Made by a program: the position numbers and the translations under genes. The notes under the pieces are model-generated. The model was given only the letters and a program-made list of their open reading frames with translations. It did no database searches and had not been told where the DNA came from. DNA of 62,756 nt from Cryoendolithus antarcticus (Eukaryota > Ascomycota > Dothideomycetes > Cladosporiales > Cladosporiaceae), in assembly GCA_002077065.1 (NCBI GenBank), contig NAJO01000086.1, positions 6,092-68,847 on the forward strand, written 5' to 3'. The number at the start of each line of letters is the position of its first letter. The stretch's first letter is position 1. Below are positions 1 to 10,490 of the stretch, piece after piece.

Positions 1-1127
1 GCGGAGTTCTTCTGGGGGGCGGAATCGTTACGAGGATCAAAACAGGCGAGAGAGGGGAGATTTCGGAGCCGCGAAAGCCGGCTAGTATATTAGACGTCGT
101 AAATGCTCGCTCTCTAGCCTTAACATAGGCTTCTGTCCACTCTACGCAAGGTATTCGTCTCGTATCCAACCGGAAGAGCGCTTCGATCTCTCGAGATAGA
201 GCTCGCTTTAGGGGACTAAAAAGCGCGACGTCGAGAGGTTGTAAACGGTGCGAGGTATGCGGGGGTAATACGACGAGATCTATCGAAATCTGAATGCAAA
301 ACGCGATGAAACTCGCCGTAACGTGGCTATCGTGTCTGTCCCGAAGACATTTAGAAGCCACTCGTAGCCGGGTGAGTTAGACGTCCGACCGCTCTTAGAC
401 GTCGAGAAGTGCCACCCTAGGGGCTTTATCGCCGGGATCCACGTCGTATTCGTATCTTTAGCCTCAAAAATCACGAGAGGGGGGAGAGAGATTCCTGCAG
501 CGCCAATGCACTCTATCGCCGTAATCCACTCTTGCCGGCCGGCGATCTTCTTAAGGCCTTCAGACACCGTCTTATCTCAAAGAACCTTAGAAGATAGAGC
601 CGTTCCTAGAGAAATTCCAGTCTCGTCGACGTTAAAGATCGCGTCTATCGGATAAGTGTTCTCGAGGAAAAGGTTCGTAAGTGCGTTAAAAAAAAGGCCG
701 ATACCAATACGTAGTTAAACGCTTCGAGACGAGAGGTACCTATAGATCTCGAGGAGACGGTAGATAGTATAGGATATCGTCGGCGGAACCTATCGAGCCA
801 CCGTTTGCCAAGAGGAGGTAGAGGAGTCGAAATCGAGGAAAGCGAGAATCGAGAACAGCGTAACTCTTCCCGCGTAAACGTAAGAGTTATAGGGACTCCT
901 AAGGTAGACGATCGAGAAATCCACTTTATAAGAGTCTTCTCTTCGGGTACCGAGAGTATCTGCTCGCGAGCGTGCGCGGTAGAGCGAGAAGTTCGTCCGG
1001 AGAGCCGAGATCGTAACGTCGAATAGGGAAGAGAAAACGCGTAGGCACAGGAGCGAATCGAGGTATTTTCTTTCTCTCGATAGCTAGTAACAGCCTTCGA
1101 TACCGTATCTTCTATGTTAGAAGGCAT
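1..1127 (-). pseudogene. pogo/Fot1-like DDE transposase remnant (runs off left edge)
   Basis: Read on the minus strand, the piece from 1127 to about 690 encodes an N-terminal psq-type helix-turn-helix followed by a CENP-B/Tc5-type DNA-binding domain (SIRSCAYAFSLPYSTLRSRL, then KRWLDRFRRRYP). A T8 run near 690 shifts the frame by one. The catalytic domain then resumes with FNVDETGISLGT (first catalytic Asp present) and REWITAIECIGAAG-like residues, and continues to LPPHTSHRLQPLDVALF near 250, which carries the second Asp region. A TGA lies in frame near 575, where the family would have a sense codon. These domains in this order are diagnostic of the pogo/Fot1 group of Tc1/mariner transposons. 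The element is dead in this copy (frameshift plus stop); its 3' end and inverted repeat lie outside the window. Confidence 0.85.
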
Positions 1128-1444
1128 GTAAGAGGAAGAGAGAAGATAGATGCGTAAAGAAAGGAGATATACGCGAAAGTGGCGCGTGAAAGTGGTCCAC
1201 TACCCATCCGGTCCGCTTCCCCATCAACGACGGTATCGTAAGTTGCCATAACTTTGATCGGGAAGCCGACATCTCGAATAGTCACAGCTTCCACAGTATC
1301 CGCACTCTGAGTCGCACGCAGAAGAATCCCTAGAGACATTGTCTCTTTCGTTTTCATGATCGAAGCTCGACCTGTATTGGTCCGAGCACCCAAGATCACG
1401 ACGGCTGTTCCCAATATGCAAAGCGTTCATGATCTCGGAGGGAT

Positions 1445-2200
1445 TCACTTCACGCCTGACTCGATTCTACATCTCCAACCGTGACGACAGACGATCCCAC
1501 AGAAATTTGGCGAATCCTGAGCAAAGTACGTGTGCGCTTCTCTACCGCATTGGGCCGCCAATGTTGCTAGCTTCTTGGACATGTGCATTCCTTGTCCGTT
1601 GAAGTTTCTGCTCTGCGAGAGCATGACCCTGGCAGACGTCTCGTCCTCGACCCTCCTTCACCATGCGTCACACAGCTTCGCTCGATAACGTAACGCTGGC
1701 ATGTGAAGTAGGTCTTGAACGCAGTACTTCTTGATCTCTGTCGATAGTGGACGCTCGTCCAAAACGGCGTAGCCAACGTCAAGGTTTGGATCGAACAACC
1801 TTTTCCCTCTTTCTTCACCAGCCTTCCAGTTACGTTTGCCTGTGAATGAATGATGGGGTTCTGTCCCGCTTGATGCATTTCGATCGACCGTTGAGATATC
1901 GCTTGAGAAGCGTGCTGTACGTCCTCGATCCCTCCGACGCGTACGTCGAAGGGGCCGAACAATGCATCTGTGTCGTTGCGCATGTCGAATAAGATCTTCA
2001 CTAAGTTATCCTTCCGTTTGTCAGAGCCGGCGTCTCGAATGCGTCATTTCCCAGTCCAGTAACATCAACAAGGTGGATGGTATAGTCAAAATTACACGGT
2101 TGACTTTGACCGAAGAGGAGGGTTTCCCTCTGGAGTATCGAGACACTGGATTCGCGAGGCTGTCCCCCTCTACCACAATGTTTTCAAGACGTGGCGGATA
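1445..2200 (-). pseudogene. EXD1-like 3'-5' exonuclease (DnaQ fold) pseudogene
   Basis: Piecing together minus-strand frames gives consecutive blocks of a DNA_pol_A_exo1 (DnaQ-like) exonuclease: ESSVSILQ, then YTIHLVDVTGLGNDAFETP, then KILFDMRNDTDALFG (the Exo II region with its Asn and Asp), then LFDPNLDVGYAVLDERPLS and YCVQDLLHMPALRYR (the Exo III Tyr-x3-Asp motif). The order matches fungal EXD1-like proteins, which degrade or bind nucleic acids. At least two frameshifts break it (near 2003 and 1800). An in-frame TGA near 1657 sits where relatives have a second Trp (TGG to TGA). The first Asp-x-Glu motif was not found, so the 5' end is lost or badly changed. A tail reading SRNFNGQGMHMSKKLA continues to the stop at 1445. 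Confidence 0.75.
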
Positions 2201-2470
2201 CAATCTGCATTGCACGTGGCGCAACGCCGGTACGAAATGGCCGGACATTCACATTCGTTTTGCGTACATCACAACTCAGAACATCATTCAGAAGGGTACA
2301 AAAATGTCAAGGAAGCAGTGTAAAGATCCAGAAGTCATAAGCGCGTGGACACGACTCGTATCGATCACGGTGAACAAGTATGGAACTCATTTAGCTGATG
2401 TATACAACTCTCATGAAACCGGCCTCCAGATGGGTGATATTTCAGCCTCGAACGGGACAGTGCTAGTGAA
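2200..2470 (+). pseudogene. pogo-like transposase fragment (start of DDE domain)
   Basis: The plus-strand frame reads CKDPEVISAWTRLVSITVNK and then ADVYNSHETGLQMGDIS. This matches the linker and first catalytic block of pogo-like transposases, usually DIYNFDETGFQMG. The catalytic Asp is replaced by His (NSHET), so it cannot be active. Upstream residues GTKWPDIHIRF resemble the end of the CENP-B-type DNA-binding domain. The fragment lies beside the exonuclease pseudogene, in the opposite orientation. No inverted repeats were recognised. Confidence 0.65.
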
Positions 2471-2492
2471 ATTGGTCGTAAAACTGAGATAG

Positions 2493-5400
2493 CATTGAAA
2501 AACCGATGACTGCGTCGACGACAGTCTTCGTTAGACAATGATGTGATTGCTGGAAGGCTCTGACGACGAGCTGGATGAGTCTTTATCCTCTAGGACGATT
2601 TCTACAAAGAAAATGCCTTTGTAGGCCTCTGCATCTTCCTGAAAGTAACGACTATAGGTCCTCCTCCTTAGCGTAGAAATGACAGCCTTATCGAAAATAT
2701 TGTATGAGCTTGTGCCGAATCCCAGGAGGAAGATAAGTACGACAATCATGGCATCACACACGTTCCCTATAGCCGCACCGTTTAAATGCCCGAGTTCCAG
2801 GCCGATCAATGCCGCTTTCCGCAATCCTTCTTATGGAACGCACCCTCCTCATCTTTGCCCACACGTTTGACGGCAGCCAAATACAATATGAATCACAGCA
2901 GAAATGGGTGACACTGACTCCAGGGACCTTGGCTTACCGCACGACATAATTGAGGATGCTGAGCGGAATGTCATGACTTGGCCACTACGGATGGCGAAAG
3001 AAATCAAGAATGTTAGGATGGACACCGCGCTCGCAGAGCAGGCCTTGCTTGTCTAATAGTTGACTGATTCGGACGCGGACATGATTGGAGCCATGTTGCT
3101 TTGTTTCATCAAACCAGCTATACGATGTTGCCTCAAAGAGCACTTGGCACTTTGTAATGCCTCTGGTCGACAATCAAGCTATGCTACGTTGTAGCAGCTT
3201 GGGCGCGACAGGCCGGAAAGCGAAGCAATTGAGGACTAGAGCGAAGAACCATCAATAGCGGAGTATGTCTTCATCACAAGGCTCAGGACAAGGTACAGCC
3301 AATTTGCTGTACCAGCCCCTATAGGTTCACTACTTCTTGTAGGTGCGCGTGCGACCCTTCATCACGCGCCTTGTGAAGCCTTTCCCATCGTAGACATCGA
3401 CTTAGACGTGGAAGACTCAGCCCGCATGTTGAACATTCTCTAGCAATCCCTTCGTTATTTATCAACATTGTGGTTTGTTCAGTCATCGTTTCTGACCACA
3501 CAACCTGGAGATGCATGGTTTTGGAACTGTACAGCTATTTTGTCCCAAAGAGCAATGTCACTGATACACTCGTTTAAAGAGCAGTGTTTTCAGCATGTAA
3601 AAGTAGACCCATTGATGAACTCAATCAGGTCGAAGTTAGTGTGGAGGCTTGGGGAGGGTTTGTAAGGACGTCAATGCACTCGAAAAATCGCTCCCCGCTG
3701 CTCCGACATGGAGGGACACAGGCAGAAATAGGGTTGCGATGCCCGGGCAAGGGGCAAGCGACGACTTTCTCCTCTAACGGAGCAACTGAACACCACTCTT
3801 TGTTCACGGGGCGGAACAAGGACCTTGTCGTTGCTCGCTTCCTTGTTCCGCAGCATGGGCTACTCCTCGTTCAACGCGCAGTGGACAGTGTTGAGCTTTA
3901 CAACCTACTTCACAGTATAAGCTGAGGCCTCCTGTAACCTGAGACAATACAGAGGTGTATCCGGCAGGGTATCGTAATGCGTGTTAAATACTAGAATGTA
4001 GACATGGGTTCGTATACTCATATCAACGTCCATATGGTCTGCAATATTTTTTGTCCTACGCCATGACATACTTGCCAATCTCCTAGGACCTTCAATATCA
4101 CTCTAGACACTACGAACATTCGCCAGGAGAATAAAGGGAGCACAATGAACAGAGCGAGGAAAGACTCCTTCCAAAGGCAACGAAGCAAAGGAGCGCGTCA
4201 CTCGAAGAGCGGAGCGAGCACTGCTCTGATGCTTGCTTTGTTGACTCTATGACAACCGGACTAAGAGTAAGGTCCCTGGGTGTAACTAGACACGGCCGGA
4301 CAAATTACACATGTAGGCAACAAGTTGTAGTACCCCTAGTGTGCTGAACTCGGTCGCTGATCGACATACGCAAGAAATGGCGCCCATCCGAAGCGTGAGT
4401 AATAAGGAACCATGATCCTCTTTGATAGGCAGTCGTTGTGGTTGTTTGGCAGAAGAACATCGCTCGTCTGGTTGCGGAAAACAAGGAAACATTGGGGAGG
4501 TTGAGAGAGCGATCAAAGGTTATTGCCTACTCCCTAAAGTACCCATGCACGTGGAGGCTTTCATGTGATGTTATGAGAAGTCCCCACTTTGGCCACTAAC
4601 TCACCACTGCAATGGCTTATTCAGTGTGCATCCCGTAGTACAGTGCGCTAGTGCTGGCGGTTTCGTACATCGAAGATTTGTGGACGGAAGATGAGTGTGT
4701 AATAATTTTATTGGCGACGTCCACTCCACGATTGACAATTCAGCTTGCAACGGATGCGTCCATCGCGGACCTATATTATTCGTCAGTCTGCTTAACACAG
4801 CCAGCTTCATCATACGGCGTCAAACGCCAATCTTCTATCACTTCGCAATATGCCTCATGCTCGCCTTGACTTCCTTGCTTTCCAAGAACTCGAATGGTAA
4901 CGGCCAAAGCGTACTACCTCGTAGCGCACCCTGTTGATTTCTTGACCACTCGGGAGTTCGCAGCGATGGCATTCTCAAGTACCGTGAAAGCGATGTTGTA
5001 GGAGTGTTCTCTGCAGGCTTTTGAGCTTTCGACTTCGAACTTTGGGTCTACCGAACTCGCTTCGCGAATTTGATGCCGGCTTGCCTCTTTCACGCTTCCC
5101 TATCAAGCAGCCGGCTTCGCATGCTTCGTAACCTTTGTGAATTTGGTTTAGATCATACCATCGAACTTCGCGCGCTTCGTGTTGCCGATGGCATGATGTG
5201 TTTATAGCTTGATATCGCATGCACGACGGACTGTGCGGTATCAGCATTCATTGATGCAATAGCCATTGACGATGAGTCGCGCACATTACGATATCGCACT
5301 TCGCACAGAATTAGCCTGAAATCATGGGTCAATACACACCTTCGATTTCCATTTCCGTCAAGTGTGGCAATGCACTCTCGATCAGCGTTCGTTTGGGAAC

Positions 5401-6850
5401 GTTTCTTTTCCTAGTCCCACTCGTAATTGATTGCTTCGAAACTTGGTATTCGTTGACGGCCAAAACCTAAATGTGCGGAGTGCAGAAACACATGGTGTAT
5501 CGAAGGAGTAGACTTCAAGAAGCTGAAAATATTCAATCGCAATACCACTTCTTACGACAAGGCAATGCAGTAACTATCAAAAAGTCGAGCGGTCCATGCA
5601 TCGATAATTTGCAATCTGACGATCGCGTGATCGGTGGTTCTCTAGGCGGACTAGGGTCCGCAACGCTGATGCCCGAATCTAGCAGCTGCATGTGGTACAT
5701 ATCTCGCAAGCGGAGCTGACACGCTAGAGTCCTATCGATCGGAAGCGCTGGAAGCCGAATCGACCCAGCGGCATTGTATTTAGTAGGAGTGAGCCTCGGG
5801 CAAGGAGCAGTTCGCCAAGATCGGGCATAATTCGAGCATAGACATCAGCTACCTGATACAAGTTCCAACGGCTCTGCGCGTCAATGCTGCACCCGTGTAG
5901 TGCGGTATCCGCCCAAGACATGGATACGGGTCGTCTCCGGTCAAGCTCCGCGTGACCAGGATGGCTTGGCTTGTGAGCAGTGTATGCAAGCGGACGATAG
6001 GATGGGATTCATCAAGAATAGTTGAACACGTAAGACGTCATAGTCGTCGCAATGGAGGACCTGTCAGCTGTGGAAATCACCGCCAGAGTTGCGATAGACT
6101 GCGCGCCAGTGCGTCCTGCTCTGGTGTAAATTTCATCAATATCGTGTTTAGTCCTCAAGCGCGGCGGCTGACAGGGTCATCAGACTCGTCTGGAGCTCCC
6201 CATCCGACAGCGAAATGATGAAGTGAATAACACGATCAGATCATACAAAGACAAGGCACGCAACAGACAGTGACATGAAAGGAGACATAAGCCTTGATTT
6301 AACTTGATTCGTAGTATCAGACAGATCGCTAAATTTATCGAAGTCGTGCTAAGAAATGTCATTGAGACACACCCTCAATACTCAACTGCTAATTCAGCTC
6401 ATGTTCATGACTATGTATTCACGGTTTGTCTCCTTATATATCGCACGCAACGTGAGCTTTGAACCTGTGCCTGCTTGCGAACTGCCATAATTCTTTTGAC
6501 AATGCTTCATATTGCTTTCACTGCATACACCTAAGATCAACTTCAGATCTATCTCACGCATGTGTGCTGACTTGAAATAACGAACGTCAGACACACTCCT
6601 CGTTGATGACATCGTATACAAACATGTAAGTTGTACACGGAGGTATAGAGCATAGCCAGCCCCATGCACTCTAGGCAAAATATCAATTTCTATAATCTCC
6701 GACTAATTTCGGGACTTTGCAATAAGTATCGGAGTAAGCACAACATACGAGTTGTGATGGCCTCTCATTTCTGCCAGGGGCGTCTTGTACATTATCTCGC
6801 ACATACCATAGGTCTGCAGCGGACAGTCAGCTTCGTAAGTCCTACACGCT
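2493..6850. other. gene-poor stretch, no convincing gene
   Basis: Only short ORFs occur on both strands. One of 97 codons at 2531-2824 (minus) has a hydrophobic segment and a serine/acidic tail but matches no family I know. An ORF ending near 3925 (plus) and one at 5724-5921 (minus) are equally uninformative. Probably eroded sequence. Confidence 0.5.
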
Positions 6851-8217
6851 TGAGGCATTGTGAGGAACCTTCAACAACCTGAAGACCGAGAAGAAACCAC
6901 GATTCAAGCCAGTCCAACCAACGGTGTGTCGAGCGCAAGACTCCAGAACAAACACGCTGATGCGGGACGACTATACGCAGGCAGAGCATCAGAGCAACGA
7001 GAAATGCAGGCGCGTGTTGGATGTAATGGGATTCTTTGTCACCCTCCATTATGGCAAGCGTGGTGAGTACCTGTCCGACCGCGGGCAGATCTCACACGGC
7101 AGATTTGACCGTGAGGATGGTGTTTCACTCGTCGGGAGGAGACTTCCCGCACGGCATCAGTGTCCGCGTGTGAAAGCAGATCGGCTTATCGGCAGCAACG
7201 AAGATGGACCTCAAGCGCGCGAACGCATCTGTCACGCAATGCGTGCTACTGGAAGACTTCGCACGCACTTCGCGGGGAAGGAAATGGAGTACGAGGTACA
7301 TTGGCGCGCATTCGTAGGGCCATGCATGCCTACGCAGTGTGGACCCGTCCTGAAAGCTCCAGAATTGAGACGTCGCTTTCTCCAGGTCGTGCCAAATTCG
7401 TGCTTGAACGATACCATACGTCCCACGTCATGGCACTGTACAACGCCCGTGATAGCCGTGACTGAGAAGTCTAAGGCATGAGTGTGGGAACTTCTCAAAT
7501 CACTGTTGAATTTGCGGCAAAGCAGACTGAATTCAGCTTCTGTCGGTGCCAGATAGATCTCGTATTCGTGTTTCCGGGTTGCAGGAGACTCACTCGTCCT
7601 GTTAGATCTTCGCCTAGTGTCGTACGAAACTTGGGTATCGACGCCGCTCCCAGGGCGTATCAACGTCACCACATCAGTCAAGGCTTGCAGCAGAAGATGC
7701 GATGCTCGGAGAGGTATTCCAGGGGCGGCGCTAGGGGTGGGAGACGTACTCTACTTATACTTCGATGAGTGATCAAAAATACTGTGAATATGAATTCAAT
7801 TGTACATTGAAGTCATCATAGCGCATTGTTGTTGTATTCTCGAAACGTCGGAACGCTTACTTAAGGCGGAAAACCGATCATACTGTGGGAATAGTCATAC
7901 CACGGTGGTTAATGTTAATGGGCACAATTTTTCACTCTCTTCAGGATAGGTGCGCTCGCTCTTGGCGGACGCAGAGGTTTTCATTGTGCACCAAAAATAG
8001 ATCTCGGTGAGGATTCATGGGGTATCGAAGTGTTGGCTTTGTGATTACTTGCGACTTTCCGCATACAACGCAGACGTGTGCTTAATATTACATCGCAGCG
8101 ATCGCCGTTGACTACGTCGAGTAGTATTGTCCAAGGAGGAACGCCAGTGGGTCAGTATCCGATTTGGCACACCTGGACGACTGCGCCGGGACAGACACTC
8201 TAGACCGTTTCCTGTGA
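6851..8217. other. overlapping medium ORFs on both strands, unresolved
   Basis: Overlapping open frames of 85-185 codons occur on both strands between 6792 and 7768; the longest are plus 6924-7481 and minus 7232-7681. Neither shows a motif, a clean start context or a convincing intron. They may be a decayed gene, more likely on the minus strand, which has the more protein-like composition. From 7770 to 8217 I see nothing. Confidence 0.3.
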
Positions 8218-8265
8218 ATGGAGTCTTCACATCGCCTTGTAAGACCCTTGAGAGCTACTCCTACC

Positions 8266-9338
8266 ATGCCAGGATCACCGGACTCAGAGCCCCACGGACA
8301 GTGGGTCGTCATCAACTCGGCGTCTGCAAGTGATGCCACCCAAGAAAGCGTGCTTGCAAAGCGCAAAGGCGAGTATCTTTACACCCGCTATCTTGCCAAA
8401 CCCAGTTGACTAACGCGTGTGTGCAAGCGAACTCAGAGACTCTAGGACCGGCGAAGCGCCGAGAAACACCGACTACGACCTCATCCGCCTCGCCTATACC
8501 ATCACAGAACAGCCAGCCAGGGGTTTCACTACCTGATGATGCTTCCATGCTGCAGACAACCCTCATCGAAACGACCCACAGACCTTCTGCGTCCTCCATA
8601 AAGAGCAAAGATCTACATCCGATAGTCAGATCCATGCTGCCACATCAGTATCCTGGTTTGACGCCAGATACTCTTGCTACCCAGATACTTGAAAATCGTC
8701 ACGAGGTACTTGGGGCAGAGGAAGATTTCGGAAAATTGAAGTCAAAGATTCGTACAGCTCTTGGGGACCTGTGTGTTTCCAAAAAGGCTTGCCGCAAGCG
8801 GACTACTGGTCCAAAAGGTGGTCCGGCTTACGAATACATCTTTCCAGAAGGACAATCAGAACGCGCATCTCTTATAGACAAGTCTGTCAGCAATCGGCTA
8901 TCGTTCTACGTTGAAACCGAACAAAGCGGGTTCAGAGAGCAATCACCTCTGCCGATGCAGACACCTTCTGCAGACGCAAACACGGGTGCCTCACCGAGTC
9001 CCAGTGGGCAAGCAAGAGCCTTACAACATCACACAGGCACGAATCAAGGAGGAGATAGAGTATACGAGCTAGCGAATCTGTCCGACGCCGCATTGAAAGA
9101 CCTTGGTGTAGAACTCGTACAACTCGTACAGCTCAAGACCGAAGGAAGGACAGCTAAGGCGCGAGTGTCTGCTTTGAAAGCGAAAGTTAAGCAAATCGAA
9201 GAAGAGATAGAGAGCAGGAAGACAGAGCAGAAACAGTCTGAAGCAGACGTTGCCAAAGCTGAACAGGATGCTATCAGGATAGCCCAGCTACTGGATGCAA
9301 AGGAGAGGAATCTGGGACTTGGCAATGATGATAATTAG
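8266..9338 (+). CDS. predicted winged-helix-like/coiled-coil protein, function unknown
   Basis: The long open frame ends at 9338 but has no ATG until 8547, and the residues before that ATG look coding. I therefore propose a first exon starting at ATG 8266 (context CTACCATGC), an intron 8330-8427 (GTGATG donor, perfect CTAAC branch site near 8410, AAG acceptor, phase 1) and 324 residues in all. The middle part (LHPIVRSMLPHQYPGLTPDT through about 75 residues ending AYEYIF) has the spacing of a small winged-helix or H1-like DNA-binding fold. A Ser/Pro-rich linker follows, then a Lys/Glu-rich coiled coil over roughly the last 80 residues (ARVSALKAKVKQIEEEIESR). The weak donor and AAG acceptor make the first exon uncertain. 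It is the first of three genes on the same strand. I do not recognise the family. Confidence 0.6.
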
Positions 9339-9394
9339 ACTTTGTAATCATTCACAAGACCTGCACTCATCACCACTTCAATTGTTGTAACACA

Positions 9395-9700
9395 GGTTAA
9401 CGCGGAGCACGAGTGCGTGACCATTCCTAGGGTGTGACCATAAATTACACCAAATTGGTGTCCACCAACTTCTACACATGATGCCTCAACCAAAACGCGT
9501 CCCGATCAGCTCAAAAGAAGGCAGCATATTGCTTGCAATGTTAGCTTTCTAATCAGGCCGATATGTAAATGCCTTTACAGCTACAAAGGCTTACAATGTC
9601 GATCACAGAACCTTATACCGAAGAATATATAGAGACACTTTAAGAGAAGACTACACACCAACTAACAGATGTCGCCCACATTGACTAATTTGTGTAGCTG
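9395..9700 (+). mobile_element. 5' end of a decayed pogo-like transposon (copy A of a repeat pair)
   Basis: From ATG 9481 the frame reads KEGSILLAMLAF, a stop, then SGRYVNAFTATKAYNVDHRT followed by LYRRIYRD and REDYTPTNR. This is the N-terminal psq helix-turn-helix of pogo/Tigger-like transposases. The same stretch recurs at 35925-36130: shared blocks include GCGGAGCACG, TGTCCACCAACTTC, CGCGTCC, ATCAGCTCAAA and CTAATCAGGCC. Differences are largely transitions. The upstream non-coding part is shared too, so the homology includes the element's 5' non-coding end. The fragment stops a few tens of bases before the dsRBD gene. Confidence 0.7.
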
Positions 9701-9734
9701 ACATTCGCACTTCACATAATTGAAACTTTTCCAG

Positions 9735-10232
9735 ATGATCTCAGAGATCCCGCATTCCTCTCGACTCTCGAACCTTGGGAGCCGTCATTCCAGTGGAAGA
9801 GGGAGTGACCATTATGAGACCTACATTACTGTCGTTGGGAATCTAGCCCGCAACGAGACACAAGCCAACTCTAGCGATTTGGATGCTTTGATATCAGGCC
9901 ATGAGAACGCGAGTCCTCCAGAGCACAACCCCCCTCAACGCTATACGTTAGTAAACGACGCCCAGGATCCGGCGCAAACGACGATGCCAACACCTACGGT
10001 GAATGAAAGGGCCACCGATTTTTCACTCTACACCTCAAGACTAATGGAATATGGTCAGCAATCCCGGACTCGACTGGAGTATCGTTTCGAGCACCTGAAT
10101 GTTGATTCGCCTTGGTTTCGATGCAGCTTGGAAGTGAGTGGCTCGCCATTCGAAGGTTGTGCAAGTAGCAAGAGCTCGGCAAAGCATCTGGCTAGCCAGG
10201 AAGCTTGCGGTCATCTTTGTATCATAGTTTGA
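9735..10232 (+). CDS. small dsRNA-binding-domain (dsRBD) protein
   Basis: A 165-residue protein starting at ATG 9735. Residues about 98-161 form a double-stranded-RNA-binding motif in the usual order: helix 1 (YTSRLMEYGQQS), strands (EYRFEHL, FRCSLEVSG, SPFEGCASS) and helix 2 (KSSAKHLASQEACGHL), which keeps the KxxAK-type basic patch that grips the RNA phosphates. The N-terminal 95 residues are polar and probably disordered. The domain ends six residues before the stop, so the protein looks complete. It lies 258 bases upstream of, and on the same strand as, the deaminase gene. I looked for a splice that would fuse the two and found no GT-AG pair in matching phase. The 5' flank is a transposon fragment. 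Likely role: dsRNA binding; partner and pathway unknown. Confidence 0.75.
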   Translation: MISEIPHSSRLSNLGSRHSSGRGSDHYETYITVVGNLARNETQANSSDLDALISGHENASPPEHNPPQRYTLVNDAQDPAQTTMPTPTVNERATDFSLYTSRLMEYGQQSRTRLEYRFEHLNVDSPWFRCSLEVSGSPFEGCASSKSSAKHLASQEACGHLCIIV

Positions 10233-10490
10233 ACAATACTGTGCCTCGCATCAATCCTAGCATGTGACAACTCGTCAAGGTAGACTCACGTTTCGGATGG
10301 GAACGAGTAAGGACTACAGACCCATCAAAGGCCATTGATCAGAATTAGATTGTGCATAGATACGCTACCAGATCTAGATCACCACTCACTATCATCCGTA
10401 TCTCATATTGTGGGAAAGGTATGTGGGAGAGTACCTACATATTTGCGCGATTCGAGCAACGAAAATAGCAGTTGGCAATTCATCTCTACA

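Noticed and set aside
1962..2200. Start of the plus ORF at 1962-2492 as a real gene
   Set aside because: This part is the antisense shadow of the exonuclease pseudogene; only the part after about 2200 matches a transposase.
3584..3925. Possible fungal helicase-type transposon fragment
   Set aside because: A vague resemblance around residues LVQRAVDSVELYNLL only; no helicase motif could be found.
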